From Neobacillus massiliamazoniensis (GTDB lineage: Bacteria; Bacillota; Bacilli; Bacillales; Cytobacillaceae): a stretch of DNA of 64,000 bases. Shown here piece by piece: positions 55,128 through 64,000 of the stretch. The stretch spans positions 930,001 to 994,000 of the forward strand of contig NZ_CVRB01000002.1 of NCBI RefSeq assembly GCF_001048695.1, given 5' to 3'. The translations under genes were made by a program, and so were the position numbers. Within the stretch, counting starts at the first letter, position 1; the number at the start of each line of letters is the position of its first letter. Below the pieces are notes generated by a model that was given only the letters and a program-made list of their open reading frames with translations, was not told the DNA's origin and did no database searches.

Positions 55128-55387
55128 CTACATTCCCGAAGTGAGCCAAAATTCAATATTTCGGGAAACTAGAAGGTTTCTACGTTCATGAAAAGCGGTT
55201 AGAAATAAGATTTCGTTTACGTAGACACCTTCTACGTTCACGAAAAGCGATTGAAAACAGGAAATTGTTTACGTAGACACACTCTACATTCCCGAAATCG
55301 GGTAAAATTCAAATCTATGGGAAACTAGAGGCATTTTACGTGCTCGAAAAAGGGAAAATAGCATGATTCGGGTCACGTAAATTTGTA
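55128..55387. repeat. Five tandem 52-bp units with internal inverted repeats
   Basis: Units begin at 55128, 55180, 55232, 55284 and 55336, exactly 52 bp apart. Each contains an inverted repeat, but the arms differ: TTCCCGAA/TTCGGGAA (unit 1), CTACGT/ACGTAG (units 2 and 3), TTCCC/GGGAA with CTA/TAG (unit 4), TTTACGTG/CACGTAAA plus CGAA/TTCG (unit 5). It lies between ywlC and mntP and contains no gene. Confidence 0.9.
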
Positions 55388-55428
55388 AATTGCTATTAAA
55401 TAGAAGAAAATTTTGCTGCAGCTGAGCC

Positions 55429-55480
55429 CTATCAGCGGATTTCAGCAGTCTATCAGCAATTACGACCTTCTATCCGCGAA
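55429..55480. repeat. Three CTATC(A/C)GC words, 20-21 bp apart
   Basis: CTATCAGC begins at 55429 and 55450, and CTATCCGC at 55470, directly downstream of the 52-bp array. They belong to the same type as the other 20-21 bp arrays. Confidence 0.6.
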
Positions 55481-55582
55481 TCGCATTTCCGGACCTAACC
55501 GAGCGGCTTCTCCAACTCGACTTCTAAAATACTTTGGACGTGCATATGCTGAATTAGCAAGTCCAAGGGGGCTGATTTTAGA

Positions 55583-56140
55583 ATGACAGCAATGGTTGGA
55601 GAAATAGTCACGCTGTTAATCATGGCATTTGCGCTAGGAATGGATGCATTTTCGGTGGGACTTGGCATGGGAATGTACAAACTGCGGATGAGGCAGATTT
55701 TTAAAATAGGGATTACAATAGGGCTTTTTCACGTATGGATGCCGCTTGTGGGCTTGTTGATGGGAAAGCTTTTATCGGAGAAATTCGGCACCTTTGCCAG
55801 CATTATCGGCGGCTTGCTGCTGATCATTTTAGGTGTGAACATGATATGGGCAAGCGTTAAAAAGGGCGAAGAAAAAATTATCACTCCGACAGGAATGGGC
55901 TTGCTTATTTTTGCCTTAAGTGTCAGCCTTGACAGTTTTTCAGTCGGACTTTCATTAGGAATCTTCGGGGCGAAAACAGCCTTGGTTCTTTTATGCTTTG
56001 GAATTGTGGCAACGGTGCAAACATGGGCCGGCCTGTTGTTGGGCAGAAAGGTTCAAGCCTGGATTGGCTCATACAGCGAAGCGCTTGGCGGCGCCATATT
56101 ACTTGCATTTGGTTTGAAACTGCTGTATCTTTTTTTCTAA
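55583..56140 (+). CDS. mntP: Manganese efflux pump MntP
   Basis: This 185-residue membrane protein has six predicted helices in two repeats. The conserved acidic motifs are [14 protein letters not shown] and [15 protein letters not shown]. It exports Mn(II). AAGGGGG lies before the ATG and forms part of the 3' arm of a hairpin (TTGGAC/GTCCAA) upstream. I see no yybP-ykoY riboswitch. Confidence 0.93.
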   Translation: MTAMVGEIVTLLIMAFALGMDAFSVGLGMGMYKLRMRQIFKIGITIGLFHVWMPLVGLLMGKLLSEKFGTFASIIGGLLLIILGVNMIWASVKKGEEKIITPTGMGLLIFALSVSLDSFSVGLSLGIFGAKTALVLLCFGIVATVQTWAGLLLGRKVQAWIGSYSEALGGAILLAFGLKLLYLFF

Positions 56141-56174
56141 AAAAATACAGAAAAATAGGAGAGAAGGAATGCTC

Positions 56175-56612
56175 ATGCGGCGCATTTTGTTTGTATGTAC
56201 GGGAAATACATGTCGAAGCCCAATGGCAGAGGCCATTTTGAAAAATAAAAAAATTGACGGCCTGGAGGTAAAATCAGCCGGCATTTTTGCTGTGAACGGA
56301 AGTGACGCCTCGACCCATGCCAAGCAAGTGCTCGATGAAAATAACATTTTCCATCACCATCAATCAAGTTTGCTGGCCAAAGAGGACCTGAACTGGGCTG
56401 ATTTGGTTTTAACAATGACTACCTCCCATAAATACGCCATCCACCAGCAATACCCCAGCGTAAGTGCGAAGCTTTTTACATTGAAGGAATTTGTTGGTGA
56501 ACCATTTGATCATGATGTCGTTGACCCATTTGGCGGTAACCTTGCCATCTACCAAGAAACCTATCAAGAGCTTGAAAAACTCATTAATAAAGTGTTGGAA
56601 AAAATTGGATAG
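56175..56612 (+). CDS. ywlE: Protein-arginine phosphatase YwlE
   Basis: This 145-residue low-molecular-weight phosphatase has the P-loop CTGNTCRSP. The Thr (residue 12) in the loop is the one that gives phospho-arginine specificity in the family, and DPFGG near the C-terminus supplies the general-acid Asp. It reverses McsB-type arginine phosphorylation. ATG 56175 is preferred (AGAAGG spacing, B. subtilis-like start); ATG 56169 is two codons upstream. Confidence 0.93.
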   Translation: MRRILFVCTGNTCRSPMAEAILKNKKIDGLEVKSAGIFAVNGSDASTHAKQVLDENNIFHHHQSSLLAKEDLNWADLVLTMTTSHKYAIHQQYPSVSAKLFTLKEFVGEPFDHDVVDPFGGNLAIYQETYQELEKLINKVLEKIG

Positions 56613-56617
56613 ATAAC

Positions 56618-56645
56618 TAGGGAGCCTTTAGGGCTCCTATTTTAA
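56618..56645 (+). terminator. Terminator after ywlE
   Basis: GGAGCC/GGCTCC (extended by flanking pairs) with a 5-nt loop is followed by TATTTT. Confidence 0.75.
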
Positions 56646-56735
56646 TGACTAGCTTTTCTAATATTTTTTACCCGCGAGCTTTCTATTTTTTTTTCAATAT
56701 GTCAAAATGAAAGAAAACAACAGGAGGAGTCTAAC

Positions 56736-57182
56736 ATGAAAGTAGCATTGGCATCTGATCATGGTGGCATTAATATTCGCAAAGAAATCGCAAACTTATT
56801 GGAAGAATTGAACATTGAATACGTTGATTTTGGTTGTGATTGCAACACATCGGTGGATTATCCGGATTACGCGCTGCCTGTGGCGGAGAAAGTGGCAAGC
56901 GGAGAGTTCGACCGCGGCATTTTGATTTGTGGAACTGGAATTGGGATGAGCATCGCCGCCAACAAGGTAAAAGGAATTCGCTGCGCACTCGTTCATGATA
57001 CATTTAGCGCAAAAGCTACGCGCGCTCATAATGACACTAATATATTGGCAATGGGCGAACGCGTCATTGGTCCAGGGCTGGCAAGGGAAATTGCGCAAGT
57101 TTGGCTGACCGGCGAATTTGAAGGCGGTCGTCATGTTGCACGGATTGATAAAATTAAGGCTATCGAAAACAAATACCTCTAA
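56736..57182 (+). CDS. rpiB: Ribose-5-phosphate isomerase B
   Basis: This 148-residue protein has [14 protein letters not shown] at the N-terminus and the catalytic Cys in [16 protein letters not shown], then [18 protein letters not shown]. It interconverts ribose 5-phosphate and ribulose 5-phosphate. CAGGAGGAG precedes the ATG. ywlG starts 13 bp after the stop. Confidence 0.94.
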   Translation: MKVALASDHGGINIRKEIANLLEELNIEYVDFGCDCNTSVDYPDYALPVAEKVASGEFDRGILICGTGIGMSIAANKVKGIRCALVHDTFSAKATRAHNDTNILAMGERVIGPGLAREIAQVWLTGEFEGGRHVARIDKIKAIENKYL

Positions 57183-57195
57183 GGGGACAAACAAA

Positions 57196-57762
57196 ATGAT
57201 TCAACAATGGGAAACGGAATTAGAAGCGATCTTGGCAGAGTTTAAGGAGCAAGTTGGATTCAAGCCTGGACAGTTGCTCGTTGTGGGCTGTAGCACGAGC
57301 GAGGTCATGGGCGAACGAATTGGTACAGCAGGAACCTTTGATGTGGCGGAAATGATTTTTCGCACCTTGACGAAGCTGCAGCAGGAAACGGGAATCGAGC
57401 TAGCGTTTCAATGCTGTGAGCATCTAAACCGCGCCCTAGTGGTGAAAAGAACGGTTGCCCTCGAGCACGGCTTGGAGGAGGTTTCCGTAGTTCCTGTCCG
57501 CAAGGCTGGTGGAGCAATGGCGACGTATGCTTTTGAACACACGAACGATGCCGTTGTCGTGGAATTCTTGAAAGCAGACGCTGGTATCGACATTGGTGAT
57601 ACCTTCATAGGCATGCATTTGAAGCATGTTGCAGTACCGATTCGTGTTAAACAGAAAATGGTCGGCCATGCCCGTGTGACGCTGGCTAAAACAAGACCGA
57701 AGCTCATCGGCGGGGAGAGAGCCGTTTACGTGCGTAATCGTGACAATTCCAGCTGTTCGTAA
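57196..57762 (+). CDS. ywlG: YwlG family protein (TIGR01440/DUF436)
   Basis: This 188-residue protein of the YwlG family contains [33 protein letters not shown] and [14 protein letters not shown]. Conserved Cys and His residues are visible; no function is known. ATG 57196 follows AAGGGGACAA; an in-frame start inside rpiB is rejected. A 10-bp inverted repeat (ATTCCAGCTG/CAGCTGGAAT) without a T-run spans its stop codon. 57780-57940 is AT-rich. Confidence 0.88.
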   Translation: MIQQWETELEAILAEFKEQVGFKPGQLLVVGCSTSEVMGERIGTAGTFDVAEMIFRTLTKLQQETGIELAFQCCEHLNRALVVKRTVALEHGLEEVSVVPVRKAGGAMATYAFEHTNDAVVVEFLKADAGIDIGDTFIGMHLKHVAVPIRVKQKMVGHARVTLAKTRPKLIGGERAVYVRNRDNSSCS

Positions 57763-57944
57763 GCAGTCAGCTGGAATGTTGTGAATTTCAGGCTGCTATT
57801 TTTTACAGCAGGTTAGCGTAAAGCCAATTTTTAACATGTTTTTTTAATTATCTTAAAACTTTTAAAATAAAGCAAAAACATGCTAAAATAAAATGGAATT
57901 TTCGAAAGTTTTCGGTTTCATACAATAAGGGGGATACGATTACG

Positions 57945-59186
57945 ATGAAGCATTTGTCACAGCAGGATGAGGCAGTTTTTCAGGGGATTCAACAGGAATT
58001 GGGCCGTCAGCGCGCCAAAATTGAATTGATTGCCTCAGAAAACTTTGTTAGCGAAGCGGTCATGGAAGCCCAGGGCTCTGTGTTAACGAACAAATATGCA
58101 GAAGGATACCCGGGACGCCGCTACTATGGTGGCTGTGAATATGTTGATGTTGTCGAAAACATTGCTCGCGATCGTGCAAAACAAATTTTCGGCGCGGAAC
58201 ATGTGAATGTTCAGCCACATTCCGGTGCCCAAGCCAACATGGCGGTCTACTTCACGATCTTAGAGCAAGGTGACACAGTACTCGGCATGAATTTATCACA
58301 TGGCGGCCACTTAACGCATGGTAGCCCGGTCAACTTTAGTGGAATTCAATATAACTTTGTTGAATATGGTGTTGATGAAGTAACGCAACAGATCAATTAT
58401 GATGATGTCTTGGCAAAGGCACGCGAGCATAAACCAAAGCTGATTGTGGCAGGGGCAAGCGCCTACCCAAGGGAAATTGATTTTAAAAAGTTCCGTGAAA
58501 TCGCCGATGAAGTTGGCGCCTATTTGATGGTCGATATGGCTCATATCGCCGGATTGGTTGCGGCAGGACTGCACCAAAATCCAGTTCCATATGCTGATTT
58601 CGTGACAACGACTACGCATAAAACATTGCGTGGGCCACGCGGCGGGATGATCCTTTGCCGTGAACAATTTGCCAAACAAATAGACAAGTCAATTTTCCCA
58701 GGCATTCAAGGCGGTCCTTTAATGCATGTCATTGCTGCAAAAGCAGTTGCTTTTGGCGAAGCGCTCCAGGACAGCTTTAAAGACTATGCAGGAAACATTA
58801 TCGCCAATTCCAAACGCCTTGGTGAAAGTCTGCAAAAAGAAGGTATTAAACTTGTTTCCGGTGGCACGGATAACCACTTATTGCTCGTCGACCTGCAAAA
58901 CCTTGGTTTAACAGGGAAAGTGGCAGAACATGTGCTTGATGAAATCGGTATTACCGTGAACAAGAACACCATTCCATTCGATCCACAAAGCCCGTTTGTA
59001 ACGAGCGGTATTCGGATCGGAACAGCTGCTGTGACATCGCGCGGCTTTGGCTTAGAGGACATGGACGAAATTGCCTCTATTATTGCCTTCACGCTAAAAA
59101 ATCACGAAGACGAAGCAAAGCTTGCTGAGGCACGTGAACGCGTGACGACTCTAACCAACAAATTTACGCTATACCCTGAATATTAA
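57945..59186 (+). CDS. glyA: Serine hydroxymethyltransferase GlyA
   Basis: This 413-residue PLP enzyme has [32 protein letters not shown] and the PLP Lys226 in [14 protein letters not shown]. It makes glycine and methylene-tetrahydrofolate from serine. AAGGGGGATACG precedes the ATG. upp follows as in B. subtilis. Confidence 0.97.
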   Translation: MKHLSQQDEAVFQGIQQELGRQRAKIELIASENFVSEAVMEAQGSVLTNKYAEGYPGRRYYGGCEYVDVVENIARDRAKQIFGAEHVNVQPHSGAQANMAVYFTILEQGDTVLGMNLSHGGHLTHGSPVNFSGIQYNFVEYGVDEVTQQINYDDVLAKAREHKPKLIVAGASAYPREIDFKKFREIADEVGAYLMVDMAHIAGLVAAGLHQNPVPYADFVTTTTHKTLRGPRGGMILCREQFAKQIDKSIFPGIQGGPLMHVIAAKAVAFGEALQDSFKDYAGNIIANSKRLGESLQKEGIKLVSGGTDNHLLLVDLQNLGLTGKVAEHVLDEIGITVNKNTIPFDPQSPFVTSGIRIGTAAVTSRGFGLEDMDEIASIIAFTLKNHEDEAKLAEARERVTTLTNKFTLYPEY

Positions 59187-59187
59187 T

Positions 59188-59230
59188 AGGAAACCGGCTG
59201 TGGTGCCTGACACCAAGCCGGTTTTCTTTT
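59188..59230 (+). terminator. Terminator of glyA with a family B repeat in its loop
   Basis: The AAACCGGCT/AGCCGGTTT stem encloses GGTGCCTGACACC (59202-59214), whose own GGTG and CACC ends pair and extend the helix. TTCTTTT follows. Confidence 0.88.
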
Positions 59231-59319
59231 TAAGGAAATTGATAGTGTCGCCGATTTGAAAAAGGTAGAAAAGAATGGCCACTTTGAGTTGCCCATTCTA
59301 TTTTTTTTCTGTAAAATGA

Positions 59320-59988
<669 letters not shown>

Positions 59989-59996
59989 TTTGAAAG

Positions 59997-60025
59997 CCAG
60001 GCATTTGAAATGCCTGGTTTTTTTA
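59997..60025 (+). terminator. Terminator of upp
   Basis: A perfect CCAGGCATTT/AAATGCCTGG stem with a single-base loop is followed by TTTTTT. Confidence 0.92.
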
Positions 60026-60069
60026 TTTTGAATGGGTGGGGCGGTCGGCGTCGCGAATCCTGGACAAAT

Positions 60070-60732
60070 GGCACATAAAAGTGAAAAACGGCACATATAT
60101 TTTTAAAATGGCACATAAAATGAAAAAACGGCACATAAAACACAAAAATGGCACATATATTGGAAAAACGGCACATATCGTAATTCAAGCAGGTGAAATC
60201 CTTAAAAAAGTAACTGAAAAGAGCGGCTGCCAGTCGGAAACCAGGCGTCTTAGATGATTAGGATAGACTTTTGAAAGAAACGGCACATAAAAATGGAAAA
60301 TAGCACATAAGTGGGTGAAAACGGCACATAAAACACAAAAATGGCACATATATTGGAAAAACGGCACATATCGTAATTCAAGTAGGTGAAATCCTTAAAA
60401 AAGTAACTGAAAGAGCGGTTGCCAGTCGGAAAACAGACTTCTTAGATGATTAGGATAGACTTTTGAAAGAAACGGCACATAAAAATGGAAAATGGCACAT
60501 AAGTGGGTGAAAACGGCACATAAAACACAAAAATGGCACATAAATTTGAAAAACGGCACATATCGTAATTCAAGCAGGTTAAATCTTTCAAAAAGTAACT
60601 GAAAAGAGCGATTGCCAGTCGGAAAACAGGCGTCTTAGATGATTAGGATAGACTTTTGAAAGAAACGGCATAAAAATGGAAAATGGCACATAAAAGTGAA
60701 AAAACGGCACATATCCTGTCCAAAACGGCACA
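60070..60732. repeat. GGCACATA array with ~192-bp higher-order repeat, second locus
   Basis: GGCACATA begins at 60070, 60090, 60110, 60130, 60150 and 60170 (exact 20-bp step). Three further blocks (from 60282, 60474 and 60666) are separated by ~105-bp sequences containing GTAACTGAAAAGAGCG, GCCAGTCGGAAA and TTAGATGATTAGGATAGACT. The block step is 192 bp. The long inter-block sequence is related to that at 40.1 kb. No gene is seen between upp and the protease. Confidence 0.93.
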
Positions 60733-60829
60733 TAAACCACTTCCTCCCCCCTAATTTTCTTTTAAAACCGAAAAGAATACTTTCCCCATTTTAGAAAAAC
60801 CTAATAAAAAAAGGGGAAATCATTCTTAT

Positions 60830-63007
60830 ATGAAAAAACTCATCGTGTTGCTCGCGTTCATGCTAACCCTTCAAGTTCTTCCGGCAGCTGCTGCTCGAAA
60901 GCTGCTCATCATACCAAGCCTCCCAAATGACACGCAAATTGCGATTGTTGTGCTCCAAAACCCGCAAACTGAACAGGAAATTCAACAATTCCTCGCGCCC
61001 TATAAAGACATCAGGCTACGCAAAATTTTTCGAGAGGCACTTAACGGGTTTTCTGTTCAAGGGCCAGCGAAAACAATTGCTCAGCTTGCCCAGAACAAAC
61101 AAATTATGAATATTTCGCCCGTCAACCAATACACCGTGCAAACTGAAGAAGGTGTGAAAATTATTGGTGCGGAGAAGGTTCGGACAATTTTTGATGAGAA
61201 AAATCAACGGCTTACCGGGAAAGGGATCACGGTTGGAGTCATTGATACCGGGATCGATTACACTCATCCTGACTTGAGACGGAACTACGCAGGCGGCCAC
61301 GATCTTGTTGATCAAGATAAAGATCCGATGGAAACCCGATCCCAAGGAAAGGCAACTCTTCATGGCACTCATGTGGCTGGGATCATCGCCGCGAATGGAA
61401 AAATCCAAGGGGTCGCTCCGGAGGCCAAGATTATCGCTTATCGAGCGCTTGGGCCTGGAGGCGGCGGGACGACTGAGCAGGTGATTGCAGCGGTTGAGCA
61501 GGCCATCAAGGATAAGGTCGACATCATCAACCTTTCGCTCGGCAATGATGTAAACGGACCGGACCTTCCCATTAGTCTTGCCTTAAACAATGCGGTGGAT
61601 AAGGGGATTGTGGCTGTGGCGGCAAATGGCAATTCTGGGCCAAATGTATGGACAGTGGGTTCACCTGGGACAGCTACGAAAGCCATTTCTGTTGGCGCCT
61701 CCACGCCTACGATGGAAGTGCCATACTTAATAATAGAAGGAAAGCAATTCCGCATTCAACCAATGGAAGGGTCAGCGCCATGGTCGTTCGAACGCGCTAT
61801 CGATATGGTCGATGGCGGTATTGGGACAAAAGAGGACCTGCAAAAGGCTAAAGACAAGATCGTGCTCATTAAGCGGGGCCAGTTAACTTTTTCCGAAAAA
61901 GCGAAAAACGCCCAAGAAGCGGGAGCTGCCGCGGTCATTATCTACAATCATATGAGCGGCAACTTTATGGGGAATTTAGAAACGCAAAGCGACATTCCGG
62001 TGGCGTCGCTGTCTAAGCAGGACGGAGAATTTTTAAAAAAGAAAGTAACCAACCGCTTATCAACAAGAATCACAACCATCGAAGAAAAGGACAGGCTTGC
62101 CGACTTTAGCTCACGCGGTCCCGTTACCGGCACGTGGGAAATTAAACCGGACCTTGTAGCACCCGGTGTTGCGATTAACTCAACCGTTCCGGGAGGCTAT
62201 CTATCGTTGCAAGGAACAAGTATGGCAGCACCCCATGTCGCCGGTGCCTGCGCCTTGATTAAGCAGGCGCATCCCGAGTGGTCGCCGCTTGAAATCAAGG
62301 CAGCATTAATGAACACCGCTAAGCCGCTCGGAAAAAACTATCGGATGTACGAACAAGGAGCGGGGCGAATTCAGGTCGACGAGGCGGTGAAAGCCGGTTC
62401 ACTTGTAATCCCAAGCTCGCTGAAGTTTGGCAAGTTTCCAAACAGTGGGCAAGTCCACAAAGCTACGGTAAAAGTGGAAAATACAAGCGGGAACACCGTT
62501 CGTTACTCCTTTGACATCCCGTTCCAAACTGATGGATTAAAGTGGCGATTCCCGCTTCCGTTTACGCTCGGACCGAAGCAAACGAAGGATGTAACAGTCG
62601 AGCTAATGGTCGAGCCGAAAGAATTAAAAGGGAAAATTCATGATGGTTCCCTACAATTGAATGCAGGTTCAAACCAGATTCAAATTCCGTATATTTATGT
62701 TCTCGAGGAGCCGAATTACCCTAGGGTCATGGGCTTTGATTTCGCCGCAGGTGACAAGCCTGGTGATTACCTCTATGAAGTGTATTTACCGGGTGGGGCT
62801 GAGGAATTTGGAATTGCGTTGTTTAACCCGGAGGATTTTCGCTTTATTGGCTTTTTGGATACAGGAAGAAATGTAAAGAAAGGGTTGATTCGTAAGGAAA
62901 TTTCTCCTGATCAGCTTCCGTCAAAAGGAATCTATCTCGCAAAAGTGTTTGCCAAAAAAGCAGGACAAGAAGATTCAATTGAAAAGATAATTGAAATTGG
63001 AAAATAA
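60830..63007 (+). CDS. Secreted subtilisin-like serine protease (Vpr-like)
   Basis: This 725-residue S8 peptidase has a signal peptide (residues 1-21, cut near AAA), an I9-type propeptide to about 115, and a catalytic domain with Asp139 (VIDTGIDYTHPDL), His178 (HGTHVAG), oxyanion Asn268 and Ser464 (GTSMAAPHVAG). A PA domain is inserted at ~300-410, and a beta-sandwich C-terminal region follows. Architecture is that of Vpr, about 80 residues shorter than the B. subtilis protein. It should be exported. AAAGGGGAAATC lies before the ATG. Confidence 0.9.
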   Translation: MKKLIVLLAFMLTLQVLPAAAARKLLIIPSLPNDTQIAIVVLQNPQTEQEIQQFLAPYKDIRLRKIFREALNGFSVQGPAKTIAQLAQNKQIMNISPVNQYTVQTEEGVKIIGAEKVRTIFDEKNQRLTGKGITVGVIDTGIDYTHPDLRRNYAGGHDLVDQDKDPMETRSQGKATLHGTHVAGIIAANGKIQGVAPEAKIIAYRALGPGGGGTTEQVIAAVEQAIKDKVDIINLSLGNDVNGPDLPISLALNNAVDKGIVAVAANGNSGPNVWTVGSPGTATKAISVGASTPTMEVPYLIIEGKQFRIQPMEGSAPWSFERAIDMVDGGIGTKEDLQKAKDKIVLIKRGQLTFSEKAKNAQEAGAAAVIIYNHMSGNFMGNLETQSDIPVASLSKQDGEFLKKKVTNRLSTRITTIEEKDRLADFSSRGPVTGTWEIKPDLVAPGVAINSTVPGGYLSLQGTSMAAPHVAGACALIKQAHPEWSPLEIKAALMNTAKPLGKNYRMYEQGAGRIQVDEAVKAGSLVIPSSLKFGKFPNSGQVHKATVKVENTSGNTVRYSFDIPFQTDGLKWRFPLPFTLGPKQTKDVTVELMVEPKELKGKIHDGSLQLNAGSNQIQIPYIYVLEEPNYPRVMGFDFAAGDKPGDYLYEVYLPGGAEEFGIALFNPEDFRFIGFLDTGRNVKKGLIRKEISPDQLPSKGIYLAKVFAKKAGQEDSIEKIIEIGK

Positions 63008-63011
63008 GAAA

Positions 63012-63056
63012 AGGGGAGGGCGCCTCATTGAAGAACGAGGCGCAATCTCCTTTTTC
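63012..63056 (+). terminator. Terminator of the protease gene
   Basis: GCGCCTC/GAGGCGC with a 10-nt loop, flanked by GGGGAG and TCTCC that can add a few pairs, is followed by TTTTT. Confidence 0.8.
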
Positions 63057-63199
63057 CAAATTAAGGGATTAACTCCTCTTTATACGAATATTGTAATCTG
63101 GAAAAAACGAAAGGCAGAAGGTTGAAAAACATGAAATTTTATAGGGGGGAATAGAGCGGATTTCTGGAAATTGATTGTGGATTATTTCACGTAAATGCA

Positions 63200-63228
63200 T
63201 TGACATTGATAGGGCGCTATTGTATGCT
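63200..63228 (+). promoter_or_regulatory. Sigma-A promoter of the atp operon
   Basis: TTGACA (63200-63205) and TATGCT (63223-63228), spaced 17 bp, predict a leader of about 120 nt. The remaining sequence in 63057-63354 shows no coding region. Confidence 0.85.
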
Positions 63229-63354
63229 AACAAAGGGTATGAAATGATAGGGTTTTCAATATCTGCGTGATGTTAATGTTGGTATTGTAAGGCATTATCT
63301 TTTCCAATTTCCAAGTGTCTGTTTTCCATTCTCAAAAAGTGAGGATGCGATAAT

Positions 63355-63576
63355 ATGAAGAAAAATAACCGCAATCCATTTCAAGCGATGGCTTTGATGT
63401 CGGCAATTGTTTCCCAGTTAGTCGGTTCCATTCTTATCGGTATTTTTTCAGGCAGATGGCTAGACCACCAATGGGGTACTGAGCCTATTTTCTTAATAAT
63501 CGGATTGTTAATAGGGCTTTCAGCAGGAGTCTATGCTATGCTTTTTTCCATCCGTCATTTCTATTCAGGAGATTAA
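63355..63576 (+). CDS. AtpZ/AtpI-type small membrane protein
   Basis: This 73-residue protein has two membrane helices (MALMSAIVSQLVGSILIGIF and PIFLIIGLLIGLSAGVYAM) joined by GRWLDHQWGTEP, the pattern of the ATPase gene-1 (AtpZ) family found before atpI. In related systems AtpZ/AtpI form a cation channel or assist c-ring assembly. The ribosome-binding site is GTGAGGATG. It is first in the atp operon. Confidence 0.88.
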   Translation: MKKNNRNPFQAMALMSAIVSQLVGSILIGIFSGRWLDHQWGTEPIFLIIGLLIGLSAGVYAMLFSIRHFYSGD

Positions 63577-63582
63577 CTAACT

Positions 63583-63957
63583 ATGCCAGAATTCAGAGTG
63601 ATTTACAATAGGCAACGTAAATGGATTTTTTACTTGTTGTCGATTTATGTTCTTGGCTGGGGATTTACTTCTTACAAGACCATTTTTTCAGGCTTGATTT
63701 TAGGGACATGCTTTAGCTTCCTCAATCTTTGGATGCTAGTGAGGAAAACGGAACGCTTTGATAAGGCCATTGCAAAAGGGAAAAAGGTAGCGTCACTCGG
63801 ATCGCTGCAAAGGATGGCAACAGCCGCGATTGCTGCAATCATCGCATTAAAATACCCTCAATATTTTAATATTGTATTTGTTGTAGCGGGACTAATGACA
63901 TCTTATTTTGTCATTATGATAGATTATTTTTACCATGCAATGAAAATACATAAATAA
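63583..63957 (+). CDS. atpI: ATP synthase subunit I
   Basis: This 124-residue protein has four predicted membrane helices (WIFYLLSIYVLGWGFTSY, FSGLILGTCFSFLNLWML, ATAAIAAIIALKYPQYF, VVAGLMTSYFVIMIDYF), matching the AtpI family, which aids assembly of the F0 c-ring. It begins 6 bp after the preceding gene, and atpB follows 22 bp after its stop. Confidence 0.9.
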   Translation: MPEFRVIYNRQRKWIFYLLSIYVLGWGFTSYKTIFSGLILGTCFSFLNLWMLVRKTERFDKAIAKGKKVASLGSLQRMATAAIAAIIALKYPQYFNIVFVVAGLMTSYFVIMIDYFYHAMKIHK

Positions 63958-63979
63958 ACGGGAAGCGAGGTGAGTTTAC

Positions 63980-64000
63980 ATGCATCATGGAGCTCCTCAG
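63980..64000 (+). CDS. atpB: ATP synthase subunit a (start only)
   Basis: Only seven codons are in the window (MHHGAPQ). GCGAGGTGAG precedes the ATG. Identity rests on its place directly after atpI and on the His-Gly-Ala-Pro start common in Bacillus AtpB. Confidence 0.8.

Noticed and set aside
55500-55582. Mn-sensing riboswitch before mntP
   Set aside because: The conserved yybP-ykoY core is not present; only a simple hairpin is seen.
63183-63198. Second parS-like site (TATTTCACGTAAATGC) near the atp promoter
   Set aside because: Only about 11 of 16 bases match, and the right half of the palindrome is broken.

Overview
The window looks like a chromosomal segment of a low-to-moderate GC, endospore-forming member of the Bacillaceae (Bacillus/Neobacillus-like). 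The gene order closely follows the Bacillus subtilis 'yw' region beside the ATP synthase operon: gerQ, hemQ, pta, lipL, rsfA, ywfO, ywgA, ywhB-ywhC-ywhD, pbpG, speE-speB, ywiB-argS, clsB, fadF, rpoE, pyrG, ywjG, spo0F, fbaA, tal, murZ, glpX, rho, rpmE, tdk, prfA-prmC, spoIIR, ywlB-ywlC, mntP, ywlE, rpiB, ywlG, glyA, upp and atp. Sporulation genes (spo0F, spoIIR, rsfA, gerQ, sspH, pbpG) confirm a spore former. No phage, plasmid, transposase, CRISPR, rRNA or tRNA gene was recognised.

Region by region. 1-5.9 kb is a molybdenum-cofactor operon (fdhE end, mobA, moeA, a MoeA/substrate-binding fusion, moaE, moaD, moeB) closed by a strong terminator. 6-25 kb holds spore, heme, acetate, lipoate, polyamine, arginyl-tRNA and cardiolipin genes in short units. 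25.2-36.4 kb is a fatty-acid and short-chain acyl-CoA degradation cluster: fadF, thiolase, 3-hydroxyacyl-CoA dehydrogenase, two acyl-CoA dehydrogenases, a TetR regulator and the B12-dependent fused mutase icmF. A shared inverted-repeat operator lies before fadF and before the thiolase. 37-48 kb is core metabolism and transcription (rpoE, pyrG with a recognisable CTP-sensing attenuator, spo0F, fbaA, tal, murZ, glpX, rho, rpmE). 48-60 kb continues with tdk, translation termination (prfA-prmC), spoIIR, ywlB-ywlG, glyA and upp. A Vpr-like secreted subtilase and the first genes of the ATP synthase operon close the window.

The coding content is mostly ordinary; the unusual material is between genes. 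There are (a) a 16-bp parS site at 6025-6040; (b) two groups of DnaA-box-like sequences, one around the ywlC start and one a seven-unit array with an exact 21-bp period; (c) several other arrays in which an 8-9 bp word recurs every 20-21 bp, each locus with its own word, two of them built into ~192-bp higher-order repeats; (d) a five-unit 52-bp tandem repeat whose units each carry their own inverted repeat, with arms that change together; and (e) three or more dispersed palindromic repeat families. One of these families sits in the pyrG leader. Another lies next to the speB ribosome-binding site, in a terminator loop, and in the 3' coding end of the tetR gene.

Start codons were chosen from ribosome-binding-site spacing and remembered family start points; coordinates include the stop codon. 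Everything here was read by eye without alignment or database searches.
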